From: CAYMUC01 sp964471865
GTDB lineage: Bacteria > Actinomycetota > Acidimicrobiia > Acidimicrobiales > Ilumatobacteraceae
Direction: 5' to 3'
Assembly: GCA_964471865.1 (NCBI GenBank)
Contig: CAYYHU010000003.1
Location: 62,001-126,000 of the forward strand
DNA: 64,000 nt
Positions within the stretch are counted from its first letter, which is position 1, and each line of letters starts with the position of its first letter. Shown here one piece after another: positions 55,731 to 64,000 of the stretch. A program made the position numbers and the translations under genes. The notes under the pieces are model-generated. The model saw only the letters and a list, made by a program, of their open reading frames with translations. It had not been told where the DNA came from and searched no databases.

Positions 55731-56300
55731 ATGGGCCGCCCTCTCAGCGATACCGCCCGAGCCAAGATGCTCGCCGCCACGCATGAGATCCTGCGCGACC
55801 TCGGCCCCGACGCCGTGACCGTGGACGAAGTCTCCCGCCGATCAGGGGTGGCCAAGACGACGATCTACCGCCACTTCACCAGCGGTACCGCACTGATCGT
55901 GCATGCCATCGACGAACTCGTCGACTCCATCAATCCTCCCGACACAGGATCGCTTCGCGGCGATCTCGCCGAGGTCGTCTCGACCTATTTGGCCATGACC
56001 CACGAGCCCCTGCTTCGGCGTCTCTTCGTCGCGGTCTTGAACCGGTCCGTGGCCGATCCCGAATTCCTCAGCGTTCAAGAATCCCTGTTGAAGCAACGCC
56101 GCTCCCCGCTGTGGCACGTACTGACGCGAGCCCAAGACCGCGGCGAGATAGACCCCGAGATCTCCGCTGAGGTCGCCCTCGATCTCGTGGAGGGTCCCTT
56201 CGTGCTGCGACGACTCGTCGCCGATCAACCCCTGAGTGCTTCCGAGATGGACGAAATGCTCGATCTGATCGTCAAGGCACTCAGCCCTCGAGGATCCTGA
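55731..56300 (+). CDS. TetR family transcriptional regulator
   Basis: 189 residues. The helix-turn-helix is at residues about 8-55 (MGRPLSDTARAKMLAATHEI, then DEVSRRSGVAKTTIYRHF). C-terminal effector domain of the TetR_C_11-like type (DLAEVVSTYLAMTHEPLLRRLF). ATG at 55731 preferred over the GTG at 55695, which would translate the inverted repeat. Divergent from the MMPL transporter, a standard repressor/exporter arrangement. Confidence 0.9.
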   Translation: MGRPLSDTARAKMLAATHEILRDLGPDAVTVDEVSRRSGVAKTTIYRHFTSGTALIVHAIDELVDSINPPDTGSLRGDLAEVVSTYLAMTHEPLLRRLFVAVLNRSVADPEFLSVQESLLKQRRSPLWHVLTRAQDRGEIDPEISAEVALDLVEGPFVLRRLVADQPLSASEMDEMLDLIVKALSPRGS

Positions 56301-56325
56301 TCGCCTCGTCGAGAACCTCGCGGCC

Positions 56326-56736
56326 TCAGCGAGCGAGTCGCCTCAGCGCAAGCCGAAAACCCACTCGACCCGAGAGGGCGGCCAGGGGCGCCAAGAGGCG
56401 CGGCAGGCGCGCCATCTCGACGTCTTCGACCCAGTGCACACGACTGCGCGTCGAACCTTGGGGGGTGACGGTGAACTCGGCGGTACCGATGAGAACGGGA
56501 CCGGTCTTGTCGACCAGGACGCGTCGCGCTTCATCGTCGCGTTCGGCGACCGTCATGTTGTCCTCGAGTTGAAGCTTCCAGACTCCGGTCCAGGCTGTGA
56601 AGCGATCGGGCTCATGCACCGTGACCCGCGTGAAGGGAACCCAGCGCGCATGGTCTTCCCAATCACACAGGAGTCGATAGGTCTCGGCGGCATCGAGAGG
56701 AACCTGGGCATCGACGGTGAAACGGATACGAGCCAT
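56326..56736 (-). CDS. SRPBCC (START-like) polyketide cyclase/lipid-transport family protein
   Basis: 136 residues. MARIRFTVDAQVPLDAAETYRLLCDWEDHARWVPF, then VHEPDRFTAW and RSRVHWVEDVEMARLP, which is the helix-grip fold pattern. Function unknown. Start at the ATG at 56736. Convergent with the TetR gene by 25 bp, and divergent from the antiporter. Confidence 0.8.
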   Translation of the reverse strand: MARIRFTVDAQVPLDAAETYRLLCDWEDHARWVPFTRVTVHEPDRFTAWTGVWKLQLEDNMTVAERDDEARRVLVDKTGPVLIGTAEFTVTPQGSTRSRVHWVEDVEMARLPRLLAPLAALSGRVGFRLALRRLAR

Positions 56737-56814
56737 GGGGCGATGGTACGGAGCCCAAGACCTCAACACCTCACCGGTAGCCTGAATCGTGTGCGATGAG
56801 AACCGGGGCGACCC

Positions 56815-58338
56815 ATGAACGTCGGTTTCGATGCCGATCCCGCGGTGCTCATCGGTTCGTTGTTGTTGATCTCGGGGATCGTCGCGGCACGGATCACCGC
56901 ACGGTGGCGGGTTCCGGGGCTATTGGTGTTCCTGGCTCTCGGGATGATCGCTGGCGACGAGGGCTTGGGCCTCGTCCGCTTCGATGACGCCGCCCTGGCT
57001 GGCGATCTCGCCGTCGTAGCGCTCGTGGTGATCTTGTTCGAGGGAGGTCTCACCACTCCACGATCGGCTTGGCGCGATGCTGCGGCCCCCGCTGGGCTTC
57101 TTGCCACCTTCGGAGTGGCGATGACAGCGGGCATCGTGGGACTCGCCGCCTGGGGTCTGTTGGGCCTCGATCCCACGACCGCTGCGCTGCTGGGCGCTGT
57201 GATCTCGTCGACGGATGCCGCTGCGGTCTTCGCGGCGCTTCGATCTCGACCCCTTCCGGCGCGTACTCGCTCGATCCTGCAGTTGGAGTCGGGCCTCAAC
57301 GACCCCATGGCGATCCTGTTGACCGCCGGCATGGTCGAGGTCTGGCGGTCCTCACCCTCAGTGAGCGACTGGGTGGTGTTCCTCGGTGGGCAACTCCTCG
57401 GAGGGGCCTCGATCGGACTCGCGATCGGACTGATCGCACGCAACCTGGTGACCTCCTGGAGCGGGGAGCATCGATCCTCTCTGGGCGTACTCAGTCTGGC
57501 GGTGGCCGGAGCCGCCTATGGATCAGCGGCCGTGGTGGGAGCCTCGGGGTTCATGGCGGTGTTCGTGACCGGAGCGGTGCTGTCACCCCTGGTTCGCCGA
57601 ATCGGTGGTCTTCGCACCTTCCACGAGGGCCTGGCCGCCACGGCTCAGGCCGCGCTCTTCTTGATTCTGGGCCTCTTGGTGTTTCCATCCCGTCTCCTCG
57701 ACGACCTCGACGAGGCCGTGGTCGCGACTGCGGTCCTGGTCTTTCTGGCTCGACCGCTGGCTGTTCATCTGTTGATGCCCCTCGTACGGGTCCGGTGGCG
57801 AGACGCAGTGGTCGTGTCGTGGGCCGGCCTGCGCGGTGCCGTCCCGGTGGTGATGGCGACGATCCCCCTGACCGCCGGGCATCCCGACGGCTCGCTGGTC
57901 TTCGATGTGGCATTCGTCGTGGTCGTGATCTCGGTAGCAGTCCAAGGACCCTCGGTGGCGCCTCTGGCTCGCCGATTGGGCCTCGACGGTGAAGCGCCCT
58001 CGCCCCGAACCGATGTGATCCCCCTCGACGACCTCGATGCCGACTTGATCGAGATCGACGTCCCCTCGACATCGCGCGTCGATGGTCAACGCCTCGCCTC
58101 GGTCCCCCTGCCCCCGGGGCTACGCGTGGCCTGGCTCCAACGCGGTGCCACCGCTGTCGTTCCCGACGGTGACACCGTCTTGCAGGCTGGCGACCGATTG
58201 CTCGTCATCTGTCCGATCGATCACGATCTCGATCTCCTCGAGCACTGGGTCCTCGATGCCACCCCCGACACATCGAAGCCGCCCGACGAACCCCACCCCG
58301 GCGCAGGGATCACCACCCGGGATGGCGACACGGGTTGA
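56815..58338 (+). CDS. CPA1-type cation:proton antiporter with C-terminal TrkA-C domain (NhaP2-like)
   Basis: 507 residues, twelve or so helices. GLLALSTDAAAVFAAL-type core (SSTDAAAVFAALRSR), LESGLNDPMAILL with the conserved ND pair, and WAGLRGAVPVVMA are CPA1 hallmarks. After about residue 400 comes a TrkA-C/RCK-C domain (IEIDVPSTSRVDGQRLASV ... VLQAGDRLLVICP), which in KefB/NhaP2 relatives senses nucleotides and indicates K+ over Na+. Convergent 29-bp overlap with the CDF gene. Confidence 0.92.
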   Translation: MNVGFDADPAVLIGSLLLISGIVAARITARWRVPGLLVFLALGMIAGDEGLGLVRFDDAALAGDLAVVALVVILFEGGLTTPRSAWRDAAAPAGLLATFGVAMTAGIVGLAAWGLLGLDPTTAALLGAVISSTDAAAVFAALRSRPLPARTRSILQLESGLNDPMAILLTAGMVEVWRSSPSVSDWVVFLGGQLLGGASIGLAIGLIARNLVTSWSGEHRSSLGVLSLAVAGAAYGSAAVVGASGFMAVFVTGAVLSPLVRRIGGLRTFHEGLAATAQAALFLILGLLVFPSRLLDDLDEAVVATAVLVFLARPLAVHLLMPLVRVRWRDAVVVSWAGLRGAVPVVMATIPLTAGHPDGSLVFDVAFVVVVISVAVQGPSVAPLARRLGLDGEAPSPRTDVIPLDDLDADLIEIDVPSTSRVDGQRLASVPLPPGLRVAWLQRGATAVVPDGDTVLQAGDRLLVICPIDHDLDLLEHWVLDATPDTSKPPDEPHPGAGITTRDGDTG

Positions 58339-59308
58339 GATCGGTCCTTTCGATCTGCAAAGTGGCATGGTCCACACCGAAACGCTCTTCGAGGCTGCGC
58401 GTCGCCAGGTCCAAGACTCGAGTGGTCTCGGCATCGGCGGCCACGACGAGATGCGCAGTGACCAGTTCGCGATGGGCCGAGAGGCTCCACACATGAAGAT
58501 CGTGAACATCGACCACACCGGGAAGCCGACGAAGTTCAGCATCGACGGTGGCGACATCGAGATGTGACGGTGCGGCTTCGAGCAGGACCCGAACGGCGCG
58601 AGCCCCGAGTCGCAACGCCCGGGGCACCACGACCGCGCCGATGACGAGCGCGGCAACCGGGTCGATCCACTCCCATCTGGTCGCGGCGATGAGCAGCGCC
58701 GAGATGATCACCCCAACGGATCCGAGGAGATCGGCCAGGACCTCGAGATAGGCACCCTGCATATTGAGAGAGTCGCCCGCACGTGGTCGCAGCACCGCAA
58801 ACGCCACGAGATTCACCACCAGACCCAGACCGCCGACCACCAACACGGTCGAGGTCTCTACCGAATGACCGCTCCCGAAACGGCGCAGCGACTCCAGGAT
58901 CACGAAGGCCCCGATTCCACACAACAGGACGGCGTTGGCCAAAGCCGCAAGGATTTCGAGCCGGTGCAGACCGTAGGTGTGTTGACGAGATCCCCCGTGG
59001 CGACGAGCCACGACCATCGCGACGAGGGCCATCCCGACACCGAGGGAGTCGGTGGCCATGTGACCGGCATCCGATACCAGCGCCAAGGACCCAGCGATCA
59101 GGCCGCCACCGAGTTGCACCACCATGAACGCCACGAGCAGGACCAGGACGACCCCGAGCGCCTTGAGTGACGTATCGCCACCGGCCCCATGAACGTGATG
59201 GGAATGATCATGGGCGTGACCATGACCGATGCGGGGCCGTCGCCAGCCCCGCCCGTCCCGACGCCGCTCATCGCGATCGGCGTGGTGATCGTCTCGGGAA
59301 AATTCCAT
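58310..59308 (-). CDS. Cation diffusion facilitator (CzcD/ZitB-like) metal exporter
   Basis: 332 residues. His-rich N-terminus (GHGHAHDHSHHVHGAGG), six helices with the metal site HMATD in TM2 (SDAGHMATDSLG) and a second HxxxD-type site in TM5 (LADLLGSVG). The cytoplasmic domain ends VDVHDLHVWSLSAHRE. It exports Zn2+ or a similar divalent ion by proton exchange. Start at the ATG at 59308 because GGAGG is ideally spaced; the open frame runs 36 codons further but into the promoter region. Confidence 0.92.
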   Translation of the reverse strand: MEFSRDDHHADRDERRRDGRGWRRPRIGHGHAHDHSHHVHGAGGDTSLKALGVVLVLLVAFMVVQLGGGLIAGSLALVSDAGHMATDSLGVGMALVAMVVARRHGGSRQHTYGLHRLEILAALANAVLLCGIGAFVILESLRRFGSGHSVETSTVLVVGGLGLVVNLVAFAVLRPRAGDSLNMQGAYLEVLADLLGSVGVIISALLIAATRWEWIDPVAALVIGAVVVPRALRLGARAVRVLLEAAPSHLDVATVDAELRRLPGVVDVHDLHVWSLSAHRELVTAHLVVAADAETTRVLDLATRSLEERFGVDHATLQIERTDLNPCRHPGW

Positions 59309-59390
59309 GACCGCCTCCGAGCCTACGGCGAGCACGGCGAGGTGCTCGGGATCGTCCTCAAACCAGAGTCGGACCACCACGATCATTTTC

Positions 59391-59419
59391 TTGACAAAGC
59401 CGACTGTCTTTGTCATGTT
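59391..59419 (+). promoter_or_regulatory. Promoter with overlapping inverted repeat, upstream of the carbonic anhydrase gene
   Basis: A perfect -35 TTGACA (59391-59396) and, 17 nt later, CATGTT (59414-59419) as a weak -10. The interval is an inverted repeat, TGACAAAG-N8-CTTTGTCA (59392-59415). It lies 86 bp before the carbonic anhydrase ATG and 83 bp upstream of the CDF ATG. It could serve either direction, and a metal- or redox-responsive regulator could use it. Confidence 0.5.
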
Positions 59420-59504
59420 TTGTGCGGCCGAGGTTCGGCCTCCTCATATGACGACCCGAGTCGACGTCATATCTCGACGACTCCCCCGCACCAGAAAGAC
59501 GACC

Positions 59505-60005
59505 ATGACTGTCACCGACGAGTTCCTCACCGCCAACGCCCAGTACGCCGCCACCTTCGACAAAGGCGACCTTCCGCTCCCTCCAGCTCGGCGCACTGCG
59601 GTTCTCGCCTGCATGGATGCCCGCCTCGACCCCGCCCGGGTCCTGGGACTCTCGGAAGGAGATGCCCACGTGATCCGCAACGCAGGCGGTGTGGCCTCGG
59701 AGGATGCGATCAGGTCACTCGTGATCAGCCAGCGACTTCTGGGCACCCGTGAGATCGTTCTGATCCATCACACCGACTGCGGTATGACCACCTTTCGTGA
59801 TGACGCCGTGAAGGACCAGATCCTGGCCGACACTGGCCAGCGTCCCTCGTTTGCCCTCGAGGCGTTCCCTGATGCCCATGAGGACGTCCGCCAGAGCCTG
59901 CGTCGTATCCGGTCGAACCCGTTCATCCCCCACACCGACGCGGTCCGAGGGTTCGTCTACGAAGTCGAGACGGGTCGCCTTCGCGAAGTACACGATCCCT
60001 CCTGA
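59505..60005 (+). CDS. Beta-class carbonic anhydrase
   Basis: 166 residues. Zinc ligands C36-x-D38-x-R40 (VLACMDARL) and H89-x2-C92 (IHHTDCGM), plus VIRNAGG, are the beta-CA hallmarks. It hydrates CO2 to bicarbonate. ATG at 59505; longer upstream frames are not conserved. It is followed 58 bp later by the peroxiredoxin gene. Confidence 0.93.
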   Translation: MTVTDEFLTANAQYAATFDKGDLPLPPARRTAVLACMDARLDPARVLGLSEGDAHVIRNAGGVASEDAIRSLVISQRLLGTREIVLIHHTDCGMTTFRDDAVKDQILADTGQRPSFALEAFPDAHEDVRQSLRRIRSNPFIPHTDAVRGFVYEVETGRLREVHDPS

Positions 60006-60063
60006 ACCCGAGATCACACCTACCCATCCCCTCGTGACCACAACTTCGAAAAGAGGACCTCAC

Positions 60064-60699
60064 ATGACCTTGCGCCTTGGCGATACCGCCCCGGATTTCA
60101 CCGCCTCCACAACCCACGGCGAGATCAGTTTCCACGACTGGCTCGGCGACTCCTGGGGGGTGTTGTTCAGCCATCCCAAGGACTTCACCCCCGTGTGCAC
60201 CACCGAACTGGGATACGTCGCGCGAATCAAACCCGAGTTCGATCGACGCAATGTCAAAGTGATCGGACTGTCGGTGGACTCTGTCGAGAGTCATGTCGAC
60301 TGGGAAGCCGATATCGCGGCGACCCAGGGAGCACCGGTGAACTTCCCGATGATCGGAGATCCCGATCGCCGAGTCGCCGATCTCTACGACATGATCCACC
60401 CCGCAGCGAGTGAGACCTTCACCGTTCGCTCGGTGTTCGTGATCGGACCCGACAAGACGATCAGGTTGACTCTGACCTATCCCGCGTCCACAGGACGCAA
60501 CTTCGACGAACTGTTGCGGGTGATCGACTCATTGCAGTTGACCGCGCGCCATCAGGTCGCGACTCCCGCCAACTGGAAACACGGTGAGGACGTGATCATC
60601 GGAGCGGGCGTCTCAGACGACCGGGCCCGCGAGTTGTTTCCTCAGGGATGGACAGCGGTCACGTCGTATCTGCGAGTCGTTCCCCAACCCGAGGTATGA
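60064..60699 (+). CDS. 1-Cys peroxiredoxin (Prx6-like)
   Basis: 211 residues. Peroxidatic C45 in KDFTPVCTTELG with the conserved T/R environment; no resolving Cys is evident. The C-terminal region (PANWKHGEDVIIGAGVSDD ... YLRVVPQPEV) is the long Prx6-type tail. Reduces H2O2 and alkyl peroxides. ATG at 60064 with AGAGGACC upstream. Probably co-transcribed with the carbonic anhydrase. Confidence 0.93.
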   Translation: MTLRLGDTAPDFTASTTHGEISFHDWLGDSWGVLFSHPKDFTPVCTTELGYVARIKPEFDRRNVKVIGLSVDSVESHVDWEADIAATQGAPVNFPMIGDPDRRVADLYDMIHPAASETFTVRSVFVIGPDKTIRLTLTYPASTGRNFDELLRVIDSLQLTARHQVATPANWKHGEDVIIGAGVSDDRARELFPQGWTAVTSYLRVVPQPEV

Positions 60700-60718
60700 A
60701 CCCCCGACCTCACACGGG

Positions 60719-61234
60719 TCAGTACCCCTCCACGGGTTGAGTATCTGAGTCTCGATCCCCGAGGCGTTGGGCCGCAGAACGGCCCGACGCCACCGGGACC
60801 ACCGAGGTCGCCGCGGCCAAGCCGAAATCGGGCATATTGCCGTAGATCGCCTCCCATCCTCCGGGTCGGATGCGATAGGTCTCGTGGTAGATCCCCACCG
60901 CACCGTTGTCGCGAACGCGAGCATTGAAACGTCTCCACGCCGGCAGATGACGACGTTCGGCATTGCGCGCATAGCGTTTGAGATGTTCGAAGGACTCCCA
61001 GTACTGCTGCACCTGGATCACCCGTCCCGATATGAACGTGCGCGGCGCTCGCAACAAACCCAGGTCCCGGTTGCGCATCAACTCCGAGATCATGGACGTC
61101 ATCGCTCGCACCACGGGCAACCAGGTCCAGAACCGCAGAGGATGATTGATGCGCATCCCCACCAAAAACAGCACCGGCTCGCGGCCGGGAGCGATCTCCG
61201 GCTGGTATCGACCCCGATTGATAGTCGTCACCAC
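60719..61234 (-). CDS. DUF4188 family protein
   Basis: 171 residues. VLFLVGMRINHPLRFWTWLPV, VIQVQQYWESFEHLKRYARN and VGIYHETYRI are typical of the DUF4188/monooxygenase-like family of dimeric ferredoxin-like alpha/beta proteins. Function unknown; some relatives bind heme. The C-terminal 25 residues are Arg/Gly/Asp-rich and non-conserved-looking. Convergent 20 bp from the peroxiredoxin stop. Confidence 0.8.
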   Translation of the reverse strand: MVTTINRGRYQPEIAPGREPVLFLVGMRINHPLRFWTWLPVVRAMTSMISELMRNRDLGLLRAPRTFISGRVIQVQQYWESFEHLKRYARNAERRHLPAWRRFNARVRDNGAVGIYHETYRIRPGGWEAIYGNMPDFGLAAATSVVPVASGRSAAQRLGDRDSDTQPVEGY

Positions 61235-61485
61235 CCCACCTCTCCCGGGATGCTGGTCGCGGCAACGACCGCATCTCCAAGCCCGACGCTGCCCCGAGGT
61301 GACAGTCGATCGTGGACACTGCGGACACGATGGAACCTCATCGCTCTCACGGTAGACGCACCTCGAGGGACGCGAGACCGTCTCGATCCCGCCGCTCGAA
61401 GATCACCCCGACGCAACCGACCACATCACATGACGAGGTGAATCTCGCCTCAGTCGGCCCGCAGCCACAGACCGGTGCGACAACT

Positions 61486-61965
61486 TCAGGATTCGAGGTC
61501 GTAGCGATAGAGATTCGATGTGCGAAGTTCGAAACCGAGTCGCTGATATAGCCGGTTCGCAGCCTCTCTGCTGGGCCGGCTCGTCAGATCGACGGTCTTG
61601 GCTCCCAAGGTTCGGGCACGCTCGAGTGCGAACCGGTTGAGCAGCTCCCCCACTCCCCTGCCGCGAGCCTCGCCGTCCACGACCACGTCCTCGATCCAAG
61701 CCCTGATGCCGGTGGGGATACGAAAGGTGATGAGTGTGAGAGATCCGAGAATCACGTCGGTGTCGGTATCGCGAGCCAGGAGAACATCGCTGGTGGGCGC
61801 CTCGATCATGGCGGCGAGTTCATCGGCGCCCGGAGGCGGAGACGAGGACGACAGTTGCGGGATGAGACGGGCGAACGCCACCACGAGGTCGGCGTCCACC
61901 CTCGTGGCGATCTCGACTCGAACGTCGCGGTGATCGTTGTTCACGCTCTGGTCAGCCACATGCAT
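61486..61965 (-). CDS. GNAT family N-acetyltransferase
   Basis: 159 residues. Acetyl-CoA motif A is VVVDGEARGRGVGELLNRFAL (R-G-x-G-x-G/A), followed by motif B ANRLYQRLGFELR. Substrate not assignable. Start at the ATG at 61965; an ATG at 62034 (182 aa) is also possible but would nearly abut the divergent PAC2 gene. Confidence 0.85.
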   Translation of the reverse strand: MHVADQSVNNDHRDVRVEIATRVDADLVVAFARLIPQLSSSSPPPGADELAAMIEAPTSDVLLARDTDTDVILGSLTLITFRIPTGIRAWIEDVVVDGEARGRGVGELLNRFALERARTLGAKTVDLTSRPSREAANRLYQRLGFELRTSNLYRYDLES

Positions 61966-62076
61966 CACGCTACTGGGACCTCGGGTTCCAGGTGGGAGTC
62001 CCCGACAGGACGGATTCGCTGAGACCCTCATCATCCGATGCGGCGAGAACTCCTGGGGCGACTACCGTGGGTGATC

Positions 62077-63021
62077 ATGGGTTCGACCCAGAATGTCCGT
62101 TGGCTCTCACGGCCCACTTTGCGCCGCCCGGTCGTCCTGGCAGCGTTCACCGGCTGGAACGATGCGGGCGACGCTGCATCCCGGGCGATCCGCCATCTCG
62201 TGGAAGCCTGGAACGCCACCCCATTGGCCGAGATCGATCCCGAGGAGTTCACCGACTTCTCCACGGTTCGACCTCATGTGCGACTCAGCCGAGGACGCTC
62301 TCGCCAGATCGTGTGGCCCACGGTGGGGCTCTGGCATGTCTCGACCCCCGGAGCTGATGTCGTGTTGGTTCTCGGTCCTGAACCCTCGTTGCGATGGAAG
62401 CTCTTCACCGACCAGGTGCTCGGAGTCGCTGAGGAACTCGACGCCTCGATGCTGGTCACCGTGGGCGCCCTACTCGCCGATGTTCCTCATCGCCGTGACG
62501 TCCAGGTGATCGGCACGGCGACGGATCAGAACCTGATCGAACGGTTCGATCTGCAGAGATCCCGCTACGAGGGCCCCACCGGCATCGTCGGAGTCCTCCA
62601 AGATGCGGCTCAACGATCGGGGCTCTCCGCGATCTCGTTGTGGGCCGCCGTGCCGGCCTATGCCTCCCAAGAGCCGTCACCCAAGGCAGCTCTGGCCTTG
62701 ATGGAACGGGCATGTGAGCTCATCGGCACTCCAGCCCCGGGCGCTCAGTTCTCCGCCGAGATCCACGAGTACGAGTCGCGTATCGATGACCAAGTCGACG
62801 ATGACGAGGATCTACGGGGCTATATCGATCGCCTCGAACGTCTCAGTGACGCCGGTATGGACTTCGACGACGAGGACGAGGACCTCGATGAGGTCTCCGA
62901 ACCCGACCCGAACCAGCCGAGCCTGTTCGACGGGGACGCCGCCACGATCGACCCGTCAGAGGACGGTGAAACCCTCGTGGAGGAACTCGAACAGTTCCTG
63001 CGTGATCAGCGCGGCGACTGA
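62077..63021 (+). CDS. PAC2 family protein (proteasome assembly chaperone-like)
   Basis: 314 residues. The PAC2 fold pattern: PVVLAAFTGWNDAGDAASRA, VLVLGPEPSLRWKLF, ALLADVPHRRDVQVIGTA, GPTGIVGVLQDAA and WAAVPAYASQEPSPKAALAL. The acidic C-terminal tail is rich in Asp/Glu (DDEDEDLDEV). Actinobacteria with proteasomes often carry PAC2 proteins; a link to proteasome assembly is by family only. The upstream ATG at 62038 is not preferred. Confidence 0.9.
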   Translation: MGSTQNVRWLSRPTLRRPVVLAAFTGWNDAGDAASRAIRHLVEAWNATPLAEIDPEEFTDFSTVRPHVRLSRGRSRQIVWPTVGLWHVSTPGADVVLVLGPEPSLRWKLFTDQVLGVAEELDASMLVTVGALLADVPHRRDVQVIGTATDQNLIERFDLQRSRYEGPTGIVGVLQDAAQRSGLSAISLWAAVPAYASQEPSPKAALALMERACELIGTPAPGAQFSAEIHEYESRIDDQVDDDEDLRGYIDRLERLSDAGMDFDDEDEDLDEVSEPDPNQPSLFDGDAATIDPSEDGETLVEELEQFLRDQRGD

Positions 63022-63040
63022 ATCATCCCGACGCTCGAGA

Positions 63041-63748
63041 TCAGGGCTCGCGCCAGATCGGCGAGCGCGGAGCGTCGAAACTGGTATCGAAGGTCTCGCC
63101 GCGGATCGCAGCGAACGCGAGCGGCCCCCACCATTGGATACCGGCGACGGGGTCGGGGAGTTCATCGGGACCGAACCAACCCACGCCGGAGGTCTCGAGG
63201 GGATGACCGGCGAGTTCACCACCCGTGGCTCGACAGTGGAACAACAGCATGTACATGCCGAAGCGGGTGAACCCCATACGAAGACCGTCGATCACCGACA
63301 GCAGCCGTACCGGTTCGCATTCGATGCCGGTCTCTTCGGCCACTTCCTTGATGGCGACCTCGGCGGGTGAGTACCCCACGTCGGCCCATCCGGTGGGGTA
63401 GAGCCAGATTCCCGAATCGGCCCGACGCACCAGCAGGATTCGGCCCTCGTCGTCTCCGACGATCGCTCCGACCGCGACCTTGGGCGTCACATATCCCGGA
63501 ACGCCCTCCCCCACGTTCTCCATCCACTCTTGGACGAAGTGATCCTGTTCGCGACGTACCTCGAGGGCTTCATCGGCTGCCGCTTTGATATCGCCGGCCA
63601 CATGGAGCACTTCCTCGAAGCGTTCCCGTTCGTAGAGGTTGTCGCTGAAACCCAGACCCGTACGAGCAATGGCCGACAGCGTCTCACTCCACCGCAGAAG
63701 ATCCCGGGTGAAATCCTGGGGTCCGAGACCGCCCGCGTCACTCGTCAC
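63041..63748 (-). CDS. NUDIX hydrolase with N-terminal helical extension
   Basis: 235 residues. The first about 85 residues are a helical domain (RDLLRWSETLSAIARTGLGF), as in the NUDIX_N/YmaB-type proteins. The Nudix box GWADVGYSPAEVAIKEVAEETGI has Lys where the consensus Arg of REUXEE stands; the catalytic Glu pair is intact. GTG start overlaps the glnD stop (GTGA), so it is translationally coupled to glnD. Confidence 0.9.
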   Translation of the reverse strand: MTSDAGGLGPQDFTRDLLRWSETLSAIARTGLGFSDNLYERERFEEVLHVAGDIKAAADEALEVRREQDHFVQEWMENVGEGVPGYVTPKVAVGAIVGDDEGRILLVRRADSGIWLYPTGWADVGYSPAEVAIKEVAEETGIECEPVRLLSVIDGLRMGFTRFGMYMLLFHCRATGGELAGHPLETSGVGWFGPDELPDPVAGIQWWGPLAFAAIRGETFDTSFDAPRSPIWREP

Positions 63749-64000
63749 GACAGCGAATGTACGGCATGGACCACGGCCCGTTCGACCTCGGCCCGATGCG
63801 CACTATCGGTAATCGGTCCCCGCGCGGAGGTACGCACGTAGAACGCGTCCACCACCTCGTCACCCATGGTCTGAACCCGGGCGTGGCGGATGTCGAGGGA
63901 AAGGTCCGCCAGGGCTCTCGTCACCCGGTAGAGAAGTCCCGCAACGTTGAGTGCTCGAACCTCGATGACCGTCGCGTTCGAGGCGGCATCGTCGAAGGTC
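63745..64000 (-). CDS. glnD: [Protein-PII] uridylyltransferase GlnD, C-terminal ACT domain (runs off right edge)
   Basis: The last about 84 residues of a larger protein, reading from the right edge. They begin TFDDAASNATVIEVRALNVA, continue GLLYRVTRALADLSLDIRHA, and then give RVQTMGDEVVDAFYVRT. This is the second ACT domain of GlnD, which binds glutamine and controls uridylylation of PII. The stop at 63745-63747 overlaps the NUDIX start. The catalytic domains lie outside the window. Confidence 0.85.
   Translation of the reverse strand, partial: TFDDAASNATVIEVRALNVAGLLYRVTRALADLSLDIRHARVQTMGDEVVDAFYVRTSARGPITDSAHRAEVERAVVHAVHSLS

Overview
This 64 kb window is high-GC bacterial DNA with dense, often overlapping genes (ATGA and GTGA junctions), many GTG starts and strong GC3 bias. 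The gene set fits an actinobacterium, and I infer a member of the Acidimicrobiia (Ilumatobacter-like). The supporting genes are a UPF0182 protein next to a PDZ/Lon-like protease, a PAC2-family protein, a LOG-family protein, a phosphoribosyltransferase/hydrolase fusion, an OleBC fusion and many APH-like kinases. The lineage is inference; no rRNA is present.

Layout. 0-17.7 kb: the start of a response regulator, a phosphoribosyltransferase/hydrolase fusion, an SDR, the HrpA helicase, a glycine-betaine/osmoprotectant (QAT-type) ABC transporter whose binding-protein gene faces the other way, an IS1595-like transposase beside a frameshifted gene, 3-methyladenine glycosylase, a PhyH-like dioxygenase, a quinone-oxidoreductase-like protein, a LOG protein, an MFS exporter, a 53-aa zinc-ribbon protein that is easily missed, and a PNPOx-like protein.

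17.8-29.7 kb is the most system-like region. Two divergent operons share one promoter region carrying a 20-bp inverted repeat. The leftward operon encodes an SsuABC/TauABC-type transporter, a TetR regulator, an APH-like kinase and an SDR. The rightward operon encodes two formylglycine-type sulfatases, a cytochrome P450, a SnoaL/NTF2-like protein and a TauD/AtsK-type dioxygenase. I read it as an inducible locus for uptake and desulfation of an organic sulfate or sulfonate; the substrate is unknown.

29.9-36.6 kb: an AttH-like protein with a second APH-like kinase, an amidohydrolase / ABM monooxygenase / ACMSD-like amidohydrolase operon, and a flippase-like membrane protein with a SnoaL-like protein. 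36.8-41.5 kb: a complete head-to-head olefin pathway, oleA, a fused oleBC, and oleD with an eroded glycine motif. 41.5-42.6 kb: orphan regulators downstream of an initiator tRNA, probably remnants of an inserted element.

43.8-50.8 kb: PDZ/Lon-like protease, a large DivIVA-like coiled-coil protein ending in a phage-capsid-like cysteine motif, and UPF0182. 50.8-64 kb: HEAT-repeat protein, Dps, an MMPL transporter with divergent TetR and operator-like palindromes, a K+(Na+)/H+ antiporter, a CDF metal exporter, beta-carbonic anhydrase, 1-Cys peroxiredoxin, a DUF4188 protein, GNAT, PAC2, NUDIX and the C-terminal end of GlnD.
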